This document shows positions 53,134-61,466 of a stretch of DNA of 64,000 nucleotides, piece after piece. The DNA is from Exiguobacterium algae (GTDB lineage: Bacteria > Bacillota > Bacilli > Exiguobacteriales > Exiguobacteriaceae). The notes under the pieces are model-generated. The model ran no database searches. It was given only the letters and a program-made list of their open reading frames with translations, and had not been told where the DNA came from. Position 1 is the first letter of the stretch, and every line of letters begins with the position of its first letter. The stretch covers positions 62,001 to 126,000 of the forward strand of contig NZ_JACSKZ010000004.1 in assembly GCF_018617875.1 (NCBI RefSeq), given 5' to 3'. A program made the position numbers and the translations under genes.

Positions 53134-53168
53134 TTGAACAAAACGTTGTGAAGTGACATTTTGTTCAA
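53134..53168. promoter_or_regulatory. Inverted repeat in a divergent promoter
   Basis: TTGAACAAAA, 15 bases, TTTTGTTCAA: perfect 10 bp arms located 34 bases from each of the two divergent start codons, consistent with an operator for one dimeric or tetrameric regulator. Confidence 0.5.
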
Positions 53169-53202
53169 GTTTAGGCAAACTAGGAGGAAAGGAGGGGTTT
53201 CA

Positions 53203-53616
53203 TTGCATATTGACCATACTGGAATCGCGGTACGAGACATAGAAGAAGCGATTTTATTCTATACGACAGTCCTACAAGGCACACTCGTCGACCGTTATAC
53301 TAACACCGCACCTGGTGTCGAGACCGAGCTCGCAGTCATTCATGTCGGAAACGACGTCATCGAACTATTGCGCCCAACGAGTCCAACCAGCCCGATCGCC
53401 CGTTTCATGAAAGCACGCGGAAAAGGCGTACATCATATCGCATACCGCGTAGATGATTTGGACGCATCCATCGCAGAGTTAAAACAAGCCGGACTCACGT
53501 TCTTAGAGGATACGCTTCGCACGACAGCAAAAGGAAGACGATTAATTTATATGGACCCACGTCACTCTGGCGGTGTGATCACCGAACTATGTGATTATCC
53601 GAACCAAAATCAGTAA
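53203..53616 (+). CDS. VOC/glyoxalase-family protein (methylmalonyl-CoA epimerase-like)
   Basis: 137 residues with two beta-alpha-beta-beta-beta modules: HIDHTGIAVRDIEEAILFY and GVHHIAYRVDDLDASIAEL. The metal ligands His (HIDHTG), Glu (IELLRP), His (VHHIAY) and Glu (ITELCDY) are present, as in methylmalonyl-CoA epimerases. Without mutase genes nearby the exact reaction is open. The TTG start at 53203 has AAAGGAGGGGTTTCA. Confidence 0.82.
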   Translation: MHIDHTGIAVRDIEEAILFYTTVLQGTLVDRYTNTAPGVETELAVIHVGNDVIELLRPTSPTSPIARFMKARGKGVHHIAYRVDDLDASIAELKQAGLTFLEDTLRTTAKGRRLIYMDPRHSGGVITELCDYPNQNQ

Positions 53617-53647
53617 AGGGATAGAATTCCCTCTACTGGTTTTTTAT
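53604..53647. terminator. Terminator of the VOC gene
   Basis: CAGTA-AGGGA / TCCCT-TACTG stem followed by TTTTTT. Confidence 0.7.
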
Positions 53648-54685
53648 TGTGCGATTGATCACTTCACGATTCTTTTCTGTTAATCGCTCGTTGTGAGAAG
53701 ACACCATCGCGACCTGTTCCGCTTTTGGATCGATGAAGGTTTTCGCCCGGTTGACTGCGTGGACAGCATCATGGAAAGCACCCGCAAGGAGGTGAATTTT
53801 CCCCTCATGACGCAATACATCCCCGGCTGCATACAATCCCGGAACAGATGACTCACTATACGCGTTTCCTCTAATCACACCATCCTCTACTCCCTCAACT
53901 ACCAGTTCACTTTTTTCAAGGAGGGAGGCATCTCGCTCATATCCATGATTTACGATGACCTCATCCACTTCACAGTATTCCGTTTCTCCCGTTGACATAT
54001 TCGTGAGTTCCACCTGTTGAATGAACTCGCCATCCTCGGATTGTAAATGACTTACTCTCGCTTCCGGTCTGAACGAAACGTTCCCCTTATTCACAAGTCT
54101 CTCGACTTGAGCCTCATGCGCGGCAAGTTCTGTTTTTCGATAGACGAGCGTGATATGTTGTGCAAACGACTGAAGTTCGCTGGCCCAATCAACTGCACTA
54201 TTCCCACCACCGGAAATCAAAATACGCTTTCCTTTGAAACGATCAAGCCGCTTCACAGTATAGTGTAAATTTGACACTTCGAACCGATCGGCCCCACGAA
54301 GTTTGATTTTTTGCGGTTGCACGATTCCACTTCCGGTCGCCATAATGATGGTCTTCGACACATGACTCCCTTGAGACGTGTTCAAAATAAAACTCCCATC
54401 CGCGCCTTGCGCAATCCTTTCAACTTTCTGCCCGAGAATCACTGTGGGATGAAACGTCAAGCCTTGCTGAATAAGTTGCTCTGCTAATCTTGACCCGGTT
54501 GTCGGTGTCAAACCACCCACATCCCAGACTAACTTTTCGGGATAAATATGTACTTTCCCACCAAGGTGGGGTTGGGCTTCAATTAACTTCACCTTCATTC
54601 CTCGTAACCCGCTATAAAACGCTGCATATAATCCTGCCGGTCCTCCACCGATAATCGTCACGTCAAATACCTCTTGTGATGACAC
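53633..54685 (-). CDS. Ferredoxin/flavodoxin-NADP reductase (YcgT/YumC type)
   Basis: 350 residues of the thioredoxin-reductase-like FNR group. FAD motif GGGPAGLYAAFYSG, NADPH motif ISGGGNSAVDWA, and the second FAD block GLYAAGDVLRHEGKIHLLAGAFHDAVHAVN are present; the CxxC of true thioredoxin reductases is missing. It moves electrons between NADPH and ferredoxin or flavodoxin. A Fur box lies 26 bases upstream, as for B. subtilis ycgT, implying a role in iron uptake or release. Confidence 0.9.
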   Translation of the reverse strand: MSSQEVFDVTIIGGGPAGLYAAFYSGLRGMKVKLIEAQPHLGGKVHIYPEKLVWDVGGLTPTTGSRLAEQLIQQGLTFHPTVILGQKVERIAQGADGSFILNTSQGSHVSKTIIMATGSGIVQPQKIKLRGADRFEVSNLHYTVKRLDRFKGKRILISGGGNSAVDWASELQSFAQHITLVYRKTELAAHEAQVERLVNKGNVSFRPEARVSHLQSEDGEFIQQVELTNMSTGETEYCEVDEVIVNHGYERDASLLEKSELVVEGVEDGVIRGNAYSESSVPGLYAAGDVLRHEGKIHLLAGAFHDAVHAVNRAKTFIDPKAEQVAMVSSHNERLTEKNREVINRTIKNQ

Positions 54686-54710
54686 GATATCGCCCCCTTT
54701 TCATTATCAG

Positions 54711-54725
54711 TGATAATCGTTCTCA
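54711..54725 (-). promoter_or_regulatory. Fur box
   Basis: TGATAATCGTTCTCA matches the 7-1-7 Fur consensus TGATAATNATTATCA at 12 of 14 informative positions. Confidence 0.8.
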
Positions 54726-54842
54726 ATTAATATATCGTGATTCCCCTCTTTGCACAACCTATCTCCCCTTTTTCTCTTGGCAGTATCGAGTTTTTCACTT
54801 CATGGAGGAGGGTATCTATTCATGGAAGGACCGAGGGGGTGA

Positions 54843-55403
54843 ATGATGATGAACTGGACAGACTGGATGTTGATTATAATTTCAATCTGTTGGTTAGGTG
54901 AGATGATTATTTTTCGTAATCGGCAAGAATCGTCCGATAGTCAAAGTGAACATAAAAGTTTTTATACCGTTTCATTCATCATTTTATCTGTCTTTCTCGC
55001 TTCCCTTATTTTTTCTGGGATGTCACATACGATTCCATCTACTTCTCAACGTATCATCGGGCTCATCTTCTATGGTCTCGGGGTCAGCTTACGTTTTTGG
55101 GGAATCACACATTTACGTAATCAATTTACACGACATGTCGTCGTTCAACCAACAGACGAACTGGCAAGTTCCGGACCTTACCGTTTTTTACGACATCCGC
55201 TCTACACCGGTCTATTATCAATCACATTCGGTTTTTCCTTATACTTTTTAATATGGTGGTTGGCCATCTTTGGGGCCATTCTGACATCCATCGCATTACT
55301 TCAACGTATTCACATTGAAGAACAAATGCTGGTTACCCATTTCGGACAAAAATATGTTAATTGGTCCAAATCCCGAAAGCGCTTATTCCCTTTCATTTAT
55401 TAA
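54843..55403 (+). CDS. Isoprenylcysteine methyltransferase-like membrane protein
   Basis: 186 residues, five hydrophobic helices, and the ICMT/PEMT signature DELASSGPYRFLRHPLYTG followed by EEQMLVTHFGQKYVNWSKSRKRLFPFIY. Such enzymes use SAM to methylate carboxyl or lipid head groups at the membrane. The bacterial substrate is unknown. GAGGGGGTGA precedes the ATGs; the exact one of two adjacent ATGs is uncertain. Confidence 0.82.
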   Translation: MMMNWTDWMLIIISICWLGEMIIFRNRQESSDSQSEHKSFYTVSFIILSVFLASLIFSGMSHTIPSTSQRIIGLIFYGLGVSLRFWGITHLRNQFTRHVVVQPTDELASSGPYRFLRHPLYTGLLSITFGFSLYFLIWWLAIFGAILTSIALLQRIHIEEQMLVTHFGQKYVNWSKSRKRLFPFIY

Positions 55404-55423
55404 ACTAAATCTTGCTACTTATC

Positions 55424-55462
55424 AAAAAAACAAGCGAGTCCTCAAACAGGACTCGCTTGTTT
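55424..55462 (-). terminator. Terminator of the DUF368 gene
   Basis: AAACAAGCGAGTCCT and complement around CAAAC, with seven T on the minus strand. Confidence 0.9.
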
Positions 55463-55465
55463 CAA

Positions 55466-56281
55466 TCAGACGGCGTATCTACTCAGGAATCGGACTACGA
55501 TGACTCCTAACAGGAACGACAAGACACTTAAAATCCATAATCCGGTGGAAGCCGGCAAACTAGAGGCAGGGAAGACAACCGCTAGCGAACCCGCTACCAT
55601 ACCAATGATGACTGAAAACGTCATACCCGGATAGTTTGCCAACAAGTGACGAATCACTTTACTGCTGACGATAAAGCCAACCGCAACCCCCGCACCGACA
55701 ATTCCAATGATGAGGAAATTAAAGTTTGAAATCGCACTGATGACGGTTGGATAGACGCCGATCAGTAATAATACGAATGAACCACTAATACCAGGGAGTA
55801 ACATCGCCATACTACCTAACCACCCTGCAAAGAACAGTAATAGCGCTGTTGTGAAATTGACATCCGTAATAATCGGTGTCTCCGTAGGTTTTATAACCGC
55901 CATGCTCGCAATCAACAGTGCAGCGATCCCCATCACGACAAAATGAATCGGACGGACGGTCGCGCGCGATCTGATTTCGACAATCAGCATCGGAATGATA
56001 CCTAAAATCAATCCAAGAAAGAAGAACTGCGTTGGTGCATAATATTCACGAAGTAAAAACTCAATCAAATGACTCAATCCGATAATGGCCAATCCGACCC
56101 CGATGGCGAGCGGAATCAAAAATCCGAGGTATTTTTTCCAGTAGCGACTGAACACCCCGCTGATCGCCTCAATGAGTCGATCATATATCCCTAAAATGAC
56201 CGCAATCGTTCCACCGCTCACACCGGGTATTAAATCACTCGTCCCCATCGCCATGCCGCGCCATATATTTTTCCACTCCAT
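55466..56281 (-). CDS. DUF368 (PopT-type) polyprenyl-phosphate transporter
   Basis: 271 residues and about eight membrane helices with the DUF368 signature MGTSDLIPGVSGGTIAVILGIYDRLIEAI and a second LLPGISGSFVLLLIGVY. Recent work on this family (PopT) showed recycling of undecaprenyl-phosphate across the membrane for wall synthesis. Monocistronic. An LCP ligase in the same window uses the same lipid carrier. Confidence 0.9.
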   Translation of the reverse strand: MEWKNIWRGMAMGTSDLIPGVSGGTIAVILGIYDRLIEAISGVFSRYWKKYLGFLIPLAIGVGLAIIGLSHLIEFLLREYYAPTQFFFLGLILGIIPMLIVEIRSRATVRPIHFVVMGIAALLIASMAVIKPTETPIITDVNFTTALLLFFAGWLGSMAMLLPGISGSFVLLLIGVYPTVISAISNFNFLIIGIVGAGVAVGFIVSSKVIRHLLANYPGMTFSVIIGMVAGSLAVVFPASSLPASTGLWILSVLSFLLGVIVVRFLSRYAV

Positions 56282-56375
56282 AATCGTTCTCCTTTTCGTA
56301 TGACTTCATCCAAGCATTTAGTATAGCTGAGAAACCTGTAAAATGCATCGGCTTGTAGACTGAGACGGACACGCA

Positions 56376-56930
56376 TCAGCACGTTCGACTCATGTAATCA
56401 AATCGCTCCCCGCAAATCTCAATCTCCTGCAGCTTCTGAAATCCAAGGCGTATGTACAGTTTCATTGCAGCCTGATTCGTCTGATCGACGTTTAACGTGA
56501 CGGCCGGGATATCTCTTGCTTGAGCGTCACGGACAACCTGTTGAATCAATTGTGTACCGATGCCTTTCCCAACGTAGTGCTCATCGACAGCCAAAGAGTC
56601 AATATAAAGAACGTCTCCTCCCGTCTCCACATCCAGCCGGTCTTCACTTCCTTGAGACCGGAGCCACGCTTGAATCGGTTCATCTAACCGCTCAGCTGCC
56701 AACCCGTGATACGAAATAACGACCCCTACAATGGCTCCACACGCTTCCGCCACCCACATATTTTCATAACTCAAACGATTATCGGTTTGCTTCACCCACA
56801 TATCTAATCGATCAAATACAAGATTGAGATTGGTCGTGGCTGTTAAAGTGTAAGCAATCTCATGAATTGCCCGATAGACAAGCGGGACGATTTGTCGGCT
56901 CTCGCTCGGAACTGCGCGTCGAATGTTCAT
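56376..56930 (-). CDS. GNAT N-acetyltransferase
   Basis: 184 residues. Acetyl-CoA site HYVGKGIGTQLIQQV and the following TLNVDQTNQAAMKLYIRLGFQK are typical of Gcn5-related enzymes. The N-terminus (MNIRRAVPSESRQIVPLVYRAI) matches a subgroup common in Bacilli. AGAGGAGGGATCAAC precedes the ATG. Substrate unknown. Confidence 0.85.
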   Translation of the reverse strand: MNIRRAVPSESRQIVPLVYRAIHEIAYTLTATTNLNLVFDRLDMWVKQTDNRLSYENMWVAEACGAIVGVVISYHGLAAERLDEPIQAWLRSQGSEDRLDVETGGDVLYIDSLAVDEHYVGKGIGTQLIQQVVRDAQARDIPAVTLNVDQTNQAAMKLYIRLGFQKLQEIEICGERFDYMSRTC

Positions 56931-57016
56931 GTTGATCCCTCCTCTACCAGTGTATCACGCATGGTTTGCAACCATCCGATTTGTGGCATCATACAGAGAG
57001 AAGGGAGCGAATCAAA

Positions 57017-57766
57017 ATGAAAGCCATCCTAACCGGAATGAACGGAACGGTAGCACCTGTCGTCGCAAGGGAACTCCTTCAACACGGAATCGAGCCTGTC
57101 GCCTGGGATCGGGAAAAAGTTTCGACTTCAAAAGAAGAAGAGATGCGTCATTTTATCGAAGAAGTCAATCCGAACTATTTTCTTCATATCGGCATGGGTC
57201 CAGCCGAATGGGCTGGAGCGCTGGCACGTCTATGCGCCGAGTATCAAATTCCTTTTCTATTCACAAGTACGGTTTCTGTCTTTTCAGATCAAGTGACTGG
57301 CCCCATTCCGCCTGAAACCTCTCCTGACGCTGAAGATGAGTATGGTCACTATAAACGAGATTGTGAGGAGGTCATTTTTTCAAACAATTCGAGCGCTCAA
57401 ATTGTCCGGCTCGGCTGGCAAATCGGGAATGAAGCAGGTTCGAACAATATGATGGACTATTTCGTCAATGAGATGAAACAAAATGGCGTCATTTCTGCCA
57501 GTGACCACTGGTATCCGTCCTGTTCATTCTTAGAAGATACGGCAAGCGCATTAGTCGAAATCCTGACAATGCACGGACCCGGCCTCTACCATCTGAATGG
57601 AAACACACGACATACCTTTTATGAGATCGCAGTTGGGCTAAAAGAATTACACAACTTGGATTGGCAGATTGAATGTGTCGATTTACCAAAACAAGATCAT
57701 CGCATGATTGATTCAAAAATCTCCATCCCCTCCATCACGAAGCGCCTTTCTCTCCATACTAAATAA
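57017..57766 (+). CDS. NAD-dependent epimerase/dehydrogenase (RmlD-like)
   Basis: 249 residues of an extended SDR resembling dTDP-4-dehydrorhamnose reductase. The nucleotide-binding region is unusual (LTGMNGTVAPVVARELL), catalytic Tyr and Lys are in EDEYGHYKRDCEE, and substrate-side VRLGWQIGNEAG is present. It may reduce a sugar or act as a sensor. The start at 57017 has AAGGGAGCGAATCAAA. Confidence 0.78.
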   Translation: MKAILTGMNGTVAPVVARELLQHGIEPVAWDREKVSTSKEEEMRHFIEEVNPNYFLHIGMGPAEWAGALARLCAEYQIPFLFTSTVSVFSDQVTGPIPPETSPDAEDEYGHYKRDCEEVIFSNNSSAQIVRLGWQIGNEAGSNNMMDYFVNEMKQNGVISASDHWYPSCSFLEDTASALVEILTMHGPGLYHLNGNTRHTFYEIAVGLKELHNLDWQIECVDLPKQDHRMIDSKISIPSITKRLSLHTK

Positions 57767-57791
57767 GTCACCCAAGCGGGTGACTTATTGT
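57764..57791 (+). terminator. Hairpin after the RmlD-like gene
   Basis: AATAAGTCACCC-AAGC-GGGTGACTTATT without a clear T run; a weak terminator. Confidence 0.5.
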
Positions 57792-57879
57792 AGACAATCC
57801 ATTTTTTTGTTGATGAGCAGGCAATCACTTTATGCGCTTCACGAACACACATCATTTTGAAACGAAAGGAGAGGGAGAC

Positions 57880-58242
57880 ATGTTACCATTCTTACTTACA
57901 CTCCGACGGATTGTTCGAGGAATTTGGCGAGGACTTCACGATCCCGAGTTTCAAGTATTATTTAGTCTCGCTTTCATCACCATTCTCTCGGGCACACTCT
58001 TTTATGCCCGCTTTGAGGCGATGCGTTGGCTAGACGCCCTTTATTTCAGCGTCATCACTTTGACAACAATCGGCTACGGGGACTTCACGCCGGCAACAGA
58101 TATCGGAAAAATCTTTACCATCGGATATGTACTGACCGGGATTGGAATCACTGTCGGCTTCGTCACCAAAGTGTTCGATCATTTACAACAAGCTCGTTTA
58201 GATGAGCTTGAAGCCAAACGAAAAACGCCACCCTCTCGGTAA
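57880..58242 (+). CDS. Two-helix potassium channel
   Basis: 120 residues: two membrane helices (LFSLAFITILSGTLFYARF and IFTIGYVLTGIGITVGFVTKVF) around a pore loop with the selectivity filter TLTTIGYGDFTP. There is no RCK/TrkA_N domain, so gating is not by a cytosolic ligand domain. The start at 57880 follows GAAAGGAGAGGGAGAC. Confidence 0.88.
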   Translation: MLPFLLTLRRIVRGIWRGLHDPEFQVLFSLAFITILSGTLFYARFEAMRWLDALYFSVITLTTIGYGDFTPATDIGKIFTIGYVLTGIGITVGFVTKVFDHLQQARLDELEAKRKTPPSR

Positions 58243-58255
58243 GAGCGTGGCGTTC
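58221..58255 (-). terminator. Terminator of the alanine symporter gene
   Basis: AACGCCAC / GTGGCGTT stem with five T on the minus strand; it overlaps the end of the channel gene. Confidence 0.7.
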
Positions 58256-58263
58256 AAATCTTT

Positions 58264-59616
58264 TTATGAAACTTTCCGATTTTCAATCTCAAGCTGTTGG
58301 TTGAATCGCTTCGTTTCCGCGATGACAACACCCGATAAGAACAGCAAACCAATCAAGTTTGGAATCGCCATCAGTCCATTGAATACATCTGACAACGCCC
58401 ACACCAAATTCAAGTTTGTCGTCATCGCCCCAAGTCCGGCGACGAGCACAAATGCAATCCGGTATGGAAGGATTGATTTTTGACCGAATAAGTAATGAAT
58501 CGAACGCTCCCCGTAGTACGACCATCCAAGAACGGTTGAATACGCAAATAAAACGAGTCCGATGGTCACAATATAGCCTCCAGCTGGACCGAGGAATGCC
58601 TCAAACGTTGTTGAGGTCAGTTCCACACCCTCTAATCCGGTACCAATTTTGCCACCCATGACTAAGGTAAGGCCTGTCACCGAGCAAACAATGAGTGTAT
58701 CTAAAAAGACTTGCGTCATCGAGACGAGCGCTTGACGACCAGGCATATCCGTTTTCGCAGCAGCAGCCGCAATCGGTGCAGAACCAAGTCCGGCCTCGTT
58801 AGAGAACACGCCGCGGGCAACACCGTACCGAATCGCGGCACCGATAGCCCCACCACCGATGGCTTCGGCACTGAATGTACTACTGAAGATTAAACTGAAT
58901 GCGTCCGGAATGAGTGTATAATTCATGATCATGATCAAGAGTCCACTTCCTAAGTAGAAGACAATCATGATCGGAACGAAGTAGCTGACGACCTTTCCGA
59001 TTGAGCGGACGCCACCTAAGATGACAGCTCCTGTAAAAATCATAAGTAATATACCTGAAACGTATAATGGCACGTCAAACGTCGCTTTCAATGCCAACGC
59101 GACCGAGTTGGTCTGTACCCCGTTCCCAATACCAAATGCCGCAAGCGAGGCGAACGCCGCGAACGCAACCGCAAGCCAGCGTTGATTCAACCCACGCTCT
59201 AAATAATACATCGGCCCCCCTGCCATTTGTCCGCGCTCATCTGTCACACGGTATTTGACAGCAAGAACAGCCTCCGCATACTTAGTCGCCATTCCGAAAA
59301 ATCCAGATACCCACATCCAAACGATTGCACCCGGTCCCCCTAGAACGACAGCGGTCGAAACGCCGACGATATTCCCTGTACCGACGGTCGCCGCGAGCGC
59401 AGTCATCAACGCTTGGAAGTGACTAATGTCGCCACGGGACGACTGGTCTTGATTTTTTGAAAACGCGAGCTTCAAGGCATACGGTAATTTGGTAACTTGA
59501 ATCCCGCCTAATCGCACCGTCAAATAAATGCCTGTCCCCACAAGCAAAATCAAGAGCGGTGGCCCCCACACGAAGTTCGATGCTGTACTTACCCAATCAC
59601 TGAAAGATTGCCCCAT
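58264..59616 (-). CDS. Sodium:alanine/glycine symporter (AGCS)
   Basis: 450 residues, about eleven helices. Family blocks GTGNIVGVSTAVVLGGPGAIVWMW, GPMYYLERGL, and GVFSNEAGLGSAPIAAAAAKT are clear. It imports alanine or glycine with Na+. The start follows GGGGAAGGGGATACATAAA. Monocistronic. Confidence 0.93.
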   Translation of the reverse strand: MGQSFSDWVSTASNFVWGPPLLILLVGTGIYLTVRLGGIQVTKLPYALKLAFSKNQDQSSRGDISHFQALMTALAATVGTGNIVGVSTAVVLGGPGAIVWMWVSGFFGMATKYAEAVLAVKYRVTDERGQMAGGPMYYLERGLNQRWLAVAFAAFASLAAFGIGNGVQTNSVALALKATFDVPLYVSGILLMIFTGAVILGGVRSIGKVVSYFVPIMIVFYLGSGLLIMIMNYTLIPDAFSLIFSSTFSAEAIGGGAIGAAIRYGVARGVFSNEAGLGSAPIAAAAAKTDMPGRQALVSMTQVFLDTLIVCSVTGLTLVMGGKIGTGLEGVELTSTTFEAFLGPAGGYIVTIGLVLFAYSTVLGWSYYGERSIHYLFGQKSILPYRIAFVLVAGLGAMTTNLNLVWALSDVFNGLMAIPNLIGLLFLSGVVIAETKRFNQQLEIENRKVS

Positions 59617-59731
59617 TTTATGTATCCCCTTCCCCGAAATTAGTGTACACTCCTATTTTTTCAGAATACTTGGAACAATGCAAAAGTATTGTGCTAAAAC
59701 AACCAACGCGAAAAGAACCCTGTAACTGAAA

Positions 59732-59759
59732 CAGCGGGACGTTATGAACCGTCCCGCTG
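59732..59759 (-). terminator. Hairpin after yidD
   Basis: CAGCGGGACG-8-base loop-CGTCCCGCTG, followed by only GTTTCAG on the minus strand. Confidence 0.55.
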
Positions 59760-60044
59760 AGAAAGTGGTTTTTCACGCTGTAATGGAGCTTTCCAATCAA
59801 ACTCATCCGGCACATAGTCCAACCCGCCTGGATGAAACGGCTGACATCTCATGAGGCGTCGCGCAGTCAAATAACTGCCTTTTGCTGCGCCATGTTTTTC
59901 AATCGCCTCAATCCCGTAATGGGAGCAACTTGGATAAAATCGGCATGTCGGGGGTTTTAATGGAGAGATGAATCGTTGATAACCGCGAATGCCCTTTACT
60001 AATACTCGCTTCACATCATTTCGCTTCACATCATTTCGCCTCAC
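59742..60044 (-). CDS. yidD: Membrane protein insertion efficiency factor YidD
   Basis: Up to 100 residues. YidD signature [36 protein letters not shown], then [24 protein letters not shown], is complete; the family helps YidC insert membrane proteins. The first codons read [11 protein letters not shown] because a 15-base unit (GCGAAATGATGTGAA) is duplicated, and each copy contains a GTG, so the true start could be any of three GTG codons. Confidence 0.9.
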   Translation of the reverse strand: MRRNDVKRNDVKRVLVKGIRGYQRFISPLKPPTCRFYPSCSHYGIEAIEKHGAAKGSYLTARRLMRCQPFHPGGLDYVPDEFDWKAPLQREKPLSQRDGS

Positions 60045-60207
60045 TCTGTTGAATTAGTGCCATCATAGCCCGTTTTTTGCATTTTGTCATGCCCGCCACC
60101 TCTAGGCGGAATCCACTCAACTGAGCAGGATAGGCGAATTTCTAAAAGGTGTTTGTTATGATAGTCAACATAACTATGACCGAATCTATTTGAAGAGGTG
60201 ACGAATC

Positions 60208-60996
60208 ATGAAGAACTTATTAATGGTCGGGGCAGGTTCAATGAGCGAGGCACTCGTACGCGGTTGGATCGACTCAGGGATTGCTCCAACGGATATCACG
60301 ATGACAAACCGAAGCGACCGTGAGCGTTTATACGCGTTGAAAGATGAACTCGGTGTCCAAATTGTAGAAGAGGAAAACGTCAACGACTACGAAATCGTCG
60401 TATTGGCGATGCAACCAGATGGCGTCATTCCTTATGTCGAGGCCAACACTTGGGAAACGCCGCTTCTCATTTCTGTCGCAGCCCATATTGAACCGCATCA
60501 ACTCGAAGCGGCTTCAGGTCTCCCGGCTGTGTGCGCGATGCCAAATACGCCGGTTGCATACCGGAGCGGGATGACCGGTCTATGGTTCGGACCCGAAACA
60601 GACGAAACAGACCGTGCCAAGGCCACTGCCTTGTTTGAACGCGTTGGCCGAACGGCCGTGACAGACGCCAAGTCAATGTCCGCCTTCATGGCGGCTGCCG
60701 GGTGCAGTCCTGCATTCTTCTACGAAATTGTCGGGGCAATGACTCCTGTCTTAACGGAAGCTGGATTCGACCAGGATACCGCCCGACAAATTGTTGCCCA
60801 AGCGATGAAAGGATCCGCTGAACTCCTTTCTCACGAATCGCGGGAGACAGATGAACTCATCGCAGATGTGGCCGCTCCAGGTGGTCCGACCGACCGCGGT
60901 GTCGGCGTATTGCGAAAGCGTGATTTGGCAGACGTTATGGCATCTGCGTTGCGTGAAAGTGCAAAAGAAGACCATGAATCAATCGAAAAAGCTTGA
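60208..60996 (+). CDS. proC: Pyrroline-5-carboxylate reductase
   Basis: 262 residues. It makes proline from pyrroline-5-carboxylate with NAD(P)H. N-terminal MVGAGSMSEALVRGW dinucleotide site, AMPNTPVAYRSGMTG, and the C-terminal dimer block DVAAPGGPTDRGVGVLRK replace the usual TSPGGTT slightly, marking a divergent ProC paralogue (ProI/ProG-like). GAAGAGGTGACGAATC precedes the ATG. Monocistronic, with its own terminator. Confidence 0.85.
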   Translation: MKNLLMVGAGSMSEALVRGWIDSGIAPTDITMTNRSDRERLYALKDELGVQIVEEENVNDYEIVVLAMQPDGVIPYVEANTWETPLLISVAAHIEPHQLEAASGLPAVCAMPNTPVAYRSGMTGLWFGPETDETDRAKATALFERVGRTAVTDAKSMSAFMAAAGCSPAFFYEIVGAMTPVLTEAGFDQDTARQIVAQAMKGSAELLSHESRETDELIADVAAPGGPTDRGVGVLRKRDLADVMASALRESAKEDHESIEKA

Positions 60997-61002
60997 ACCA
61001 CT

Positions 61003-61047
61003 AGCCATCTCCCTTGGAAATGAAAGTCCAAGGGAGATGGCTTTTTC
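61003..61047 (+). terminator. Terminator of proC
   Basis: A 16 bp stem (AGCCATCTCCCTTGGA and complement) followed by TTTTT. Confidence 0.9.
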
Positions 61048-61192
61048 GTATGCTAATAGACACCGGCGTTCAGACGATTATCAACAACCATCCCACTACT
61101 TTTTACGTTCTTACGAACTTATTGATTATGAATAATAAGTTTTTTATGTGATATATATTTCACTTTCTAAGTGAACATGATAAGATAGCGAA

Positions 61193-61207
61193 TGAGAATC
61201 GTTATCA
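61193..61207 (+). promoter_or_regulatory. Fur box of feoAB
   Basis: TGAGAATCGTTATCA matches the 7-1-7 Fur consensus at 12 of 14 informative positions, about 20 bases before feoA. Confidence 0.82.
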
Positions 61208-61229
61208 ACAAAAGATGGGGAAGATTATG

Positions 61230-61466
61230 ATGAATCAACTAATCAATATCCCGTTGAACCAATCGGTGATCGTCTCGGATTTAACACAGATCGATGATCG
61301 GTTGCGCCGACGTATGATCGCTTTAGGGTTTTATGAAGGCTGTTCGATCAAAGTAAAGCGTAAAGCCTTTTTTTCTGGCCCGTTGACGATTGAACAAACG
61401 GAGCATCGGCAAATGATTGCCATTCGCCAAAGTGATGCCGAACAGATTGGAGTAATCGTACCGTGA
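61230..61466 (+). CDS. feoA: FeoA-like ferrous iron transport protein
   Basis: About 78 residues forming an SH3-like barrel: NIPLNQSVIVSDLTQIDDRLRRRMIALGFYEGCSIKVKRKAFFSGP and a final EQIGVIVP. FeoA assists FeoB in Fe2+ uptake. Of three possible starts the ATG at 61230 has the best distance from GGGGAAG; 61215 and 61227 are alternatives. Its end overlaps the feoB start by 4 bases. Confidence 0.88.
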   Translation: MNQLINIPLNQSVIVSDLTQIDDRLRRRMIALGFYEGCSIKVKRKAFFSGPLTIEQTEHRQMIAIRQSDAEQIGVIVP

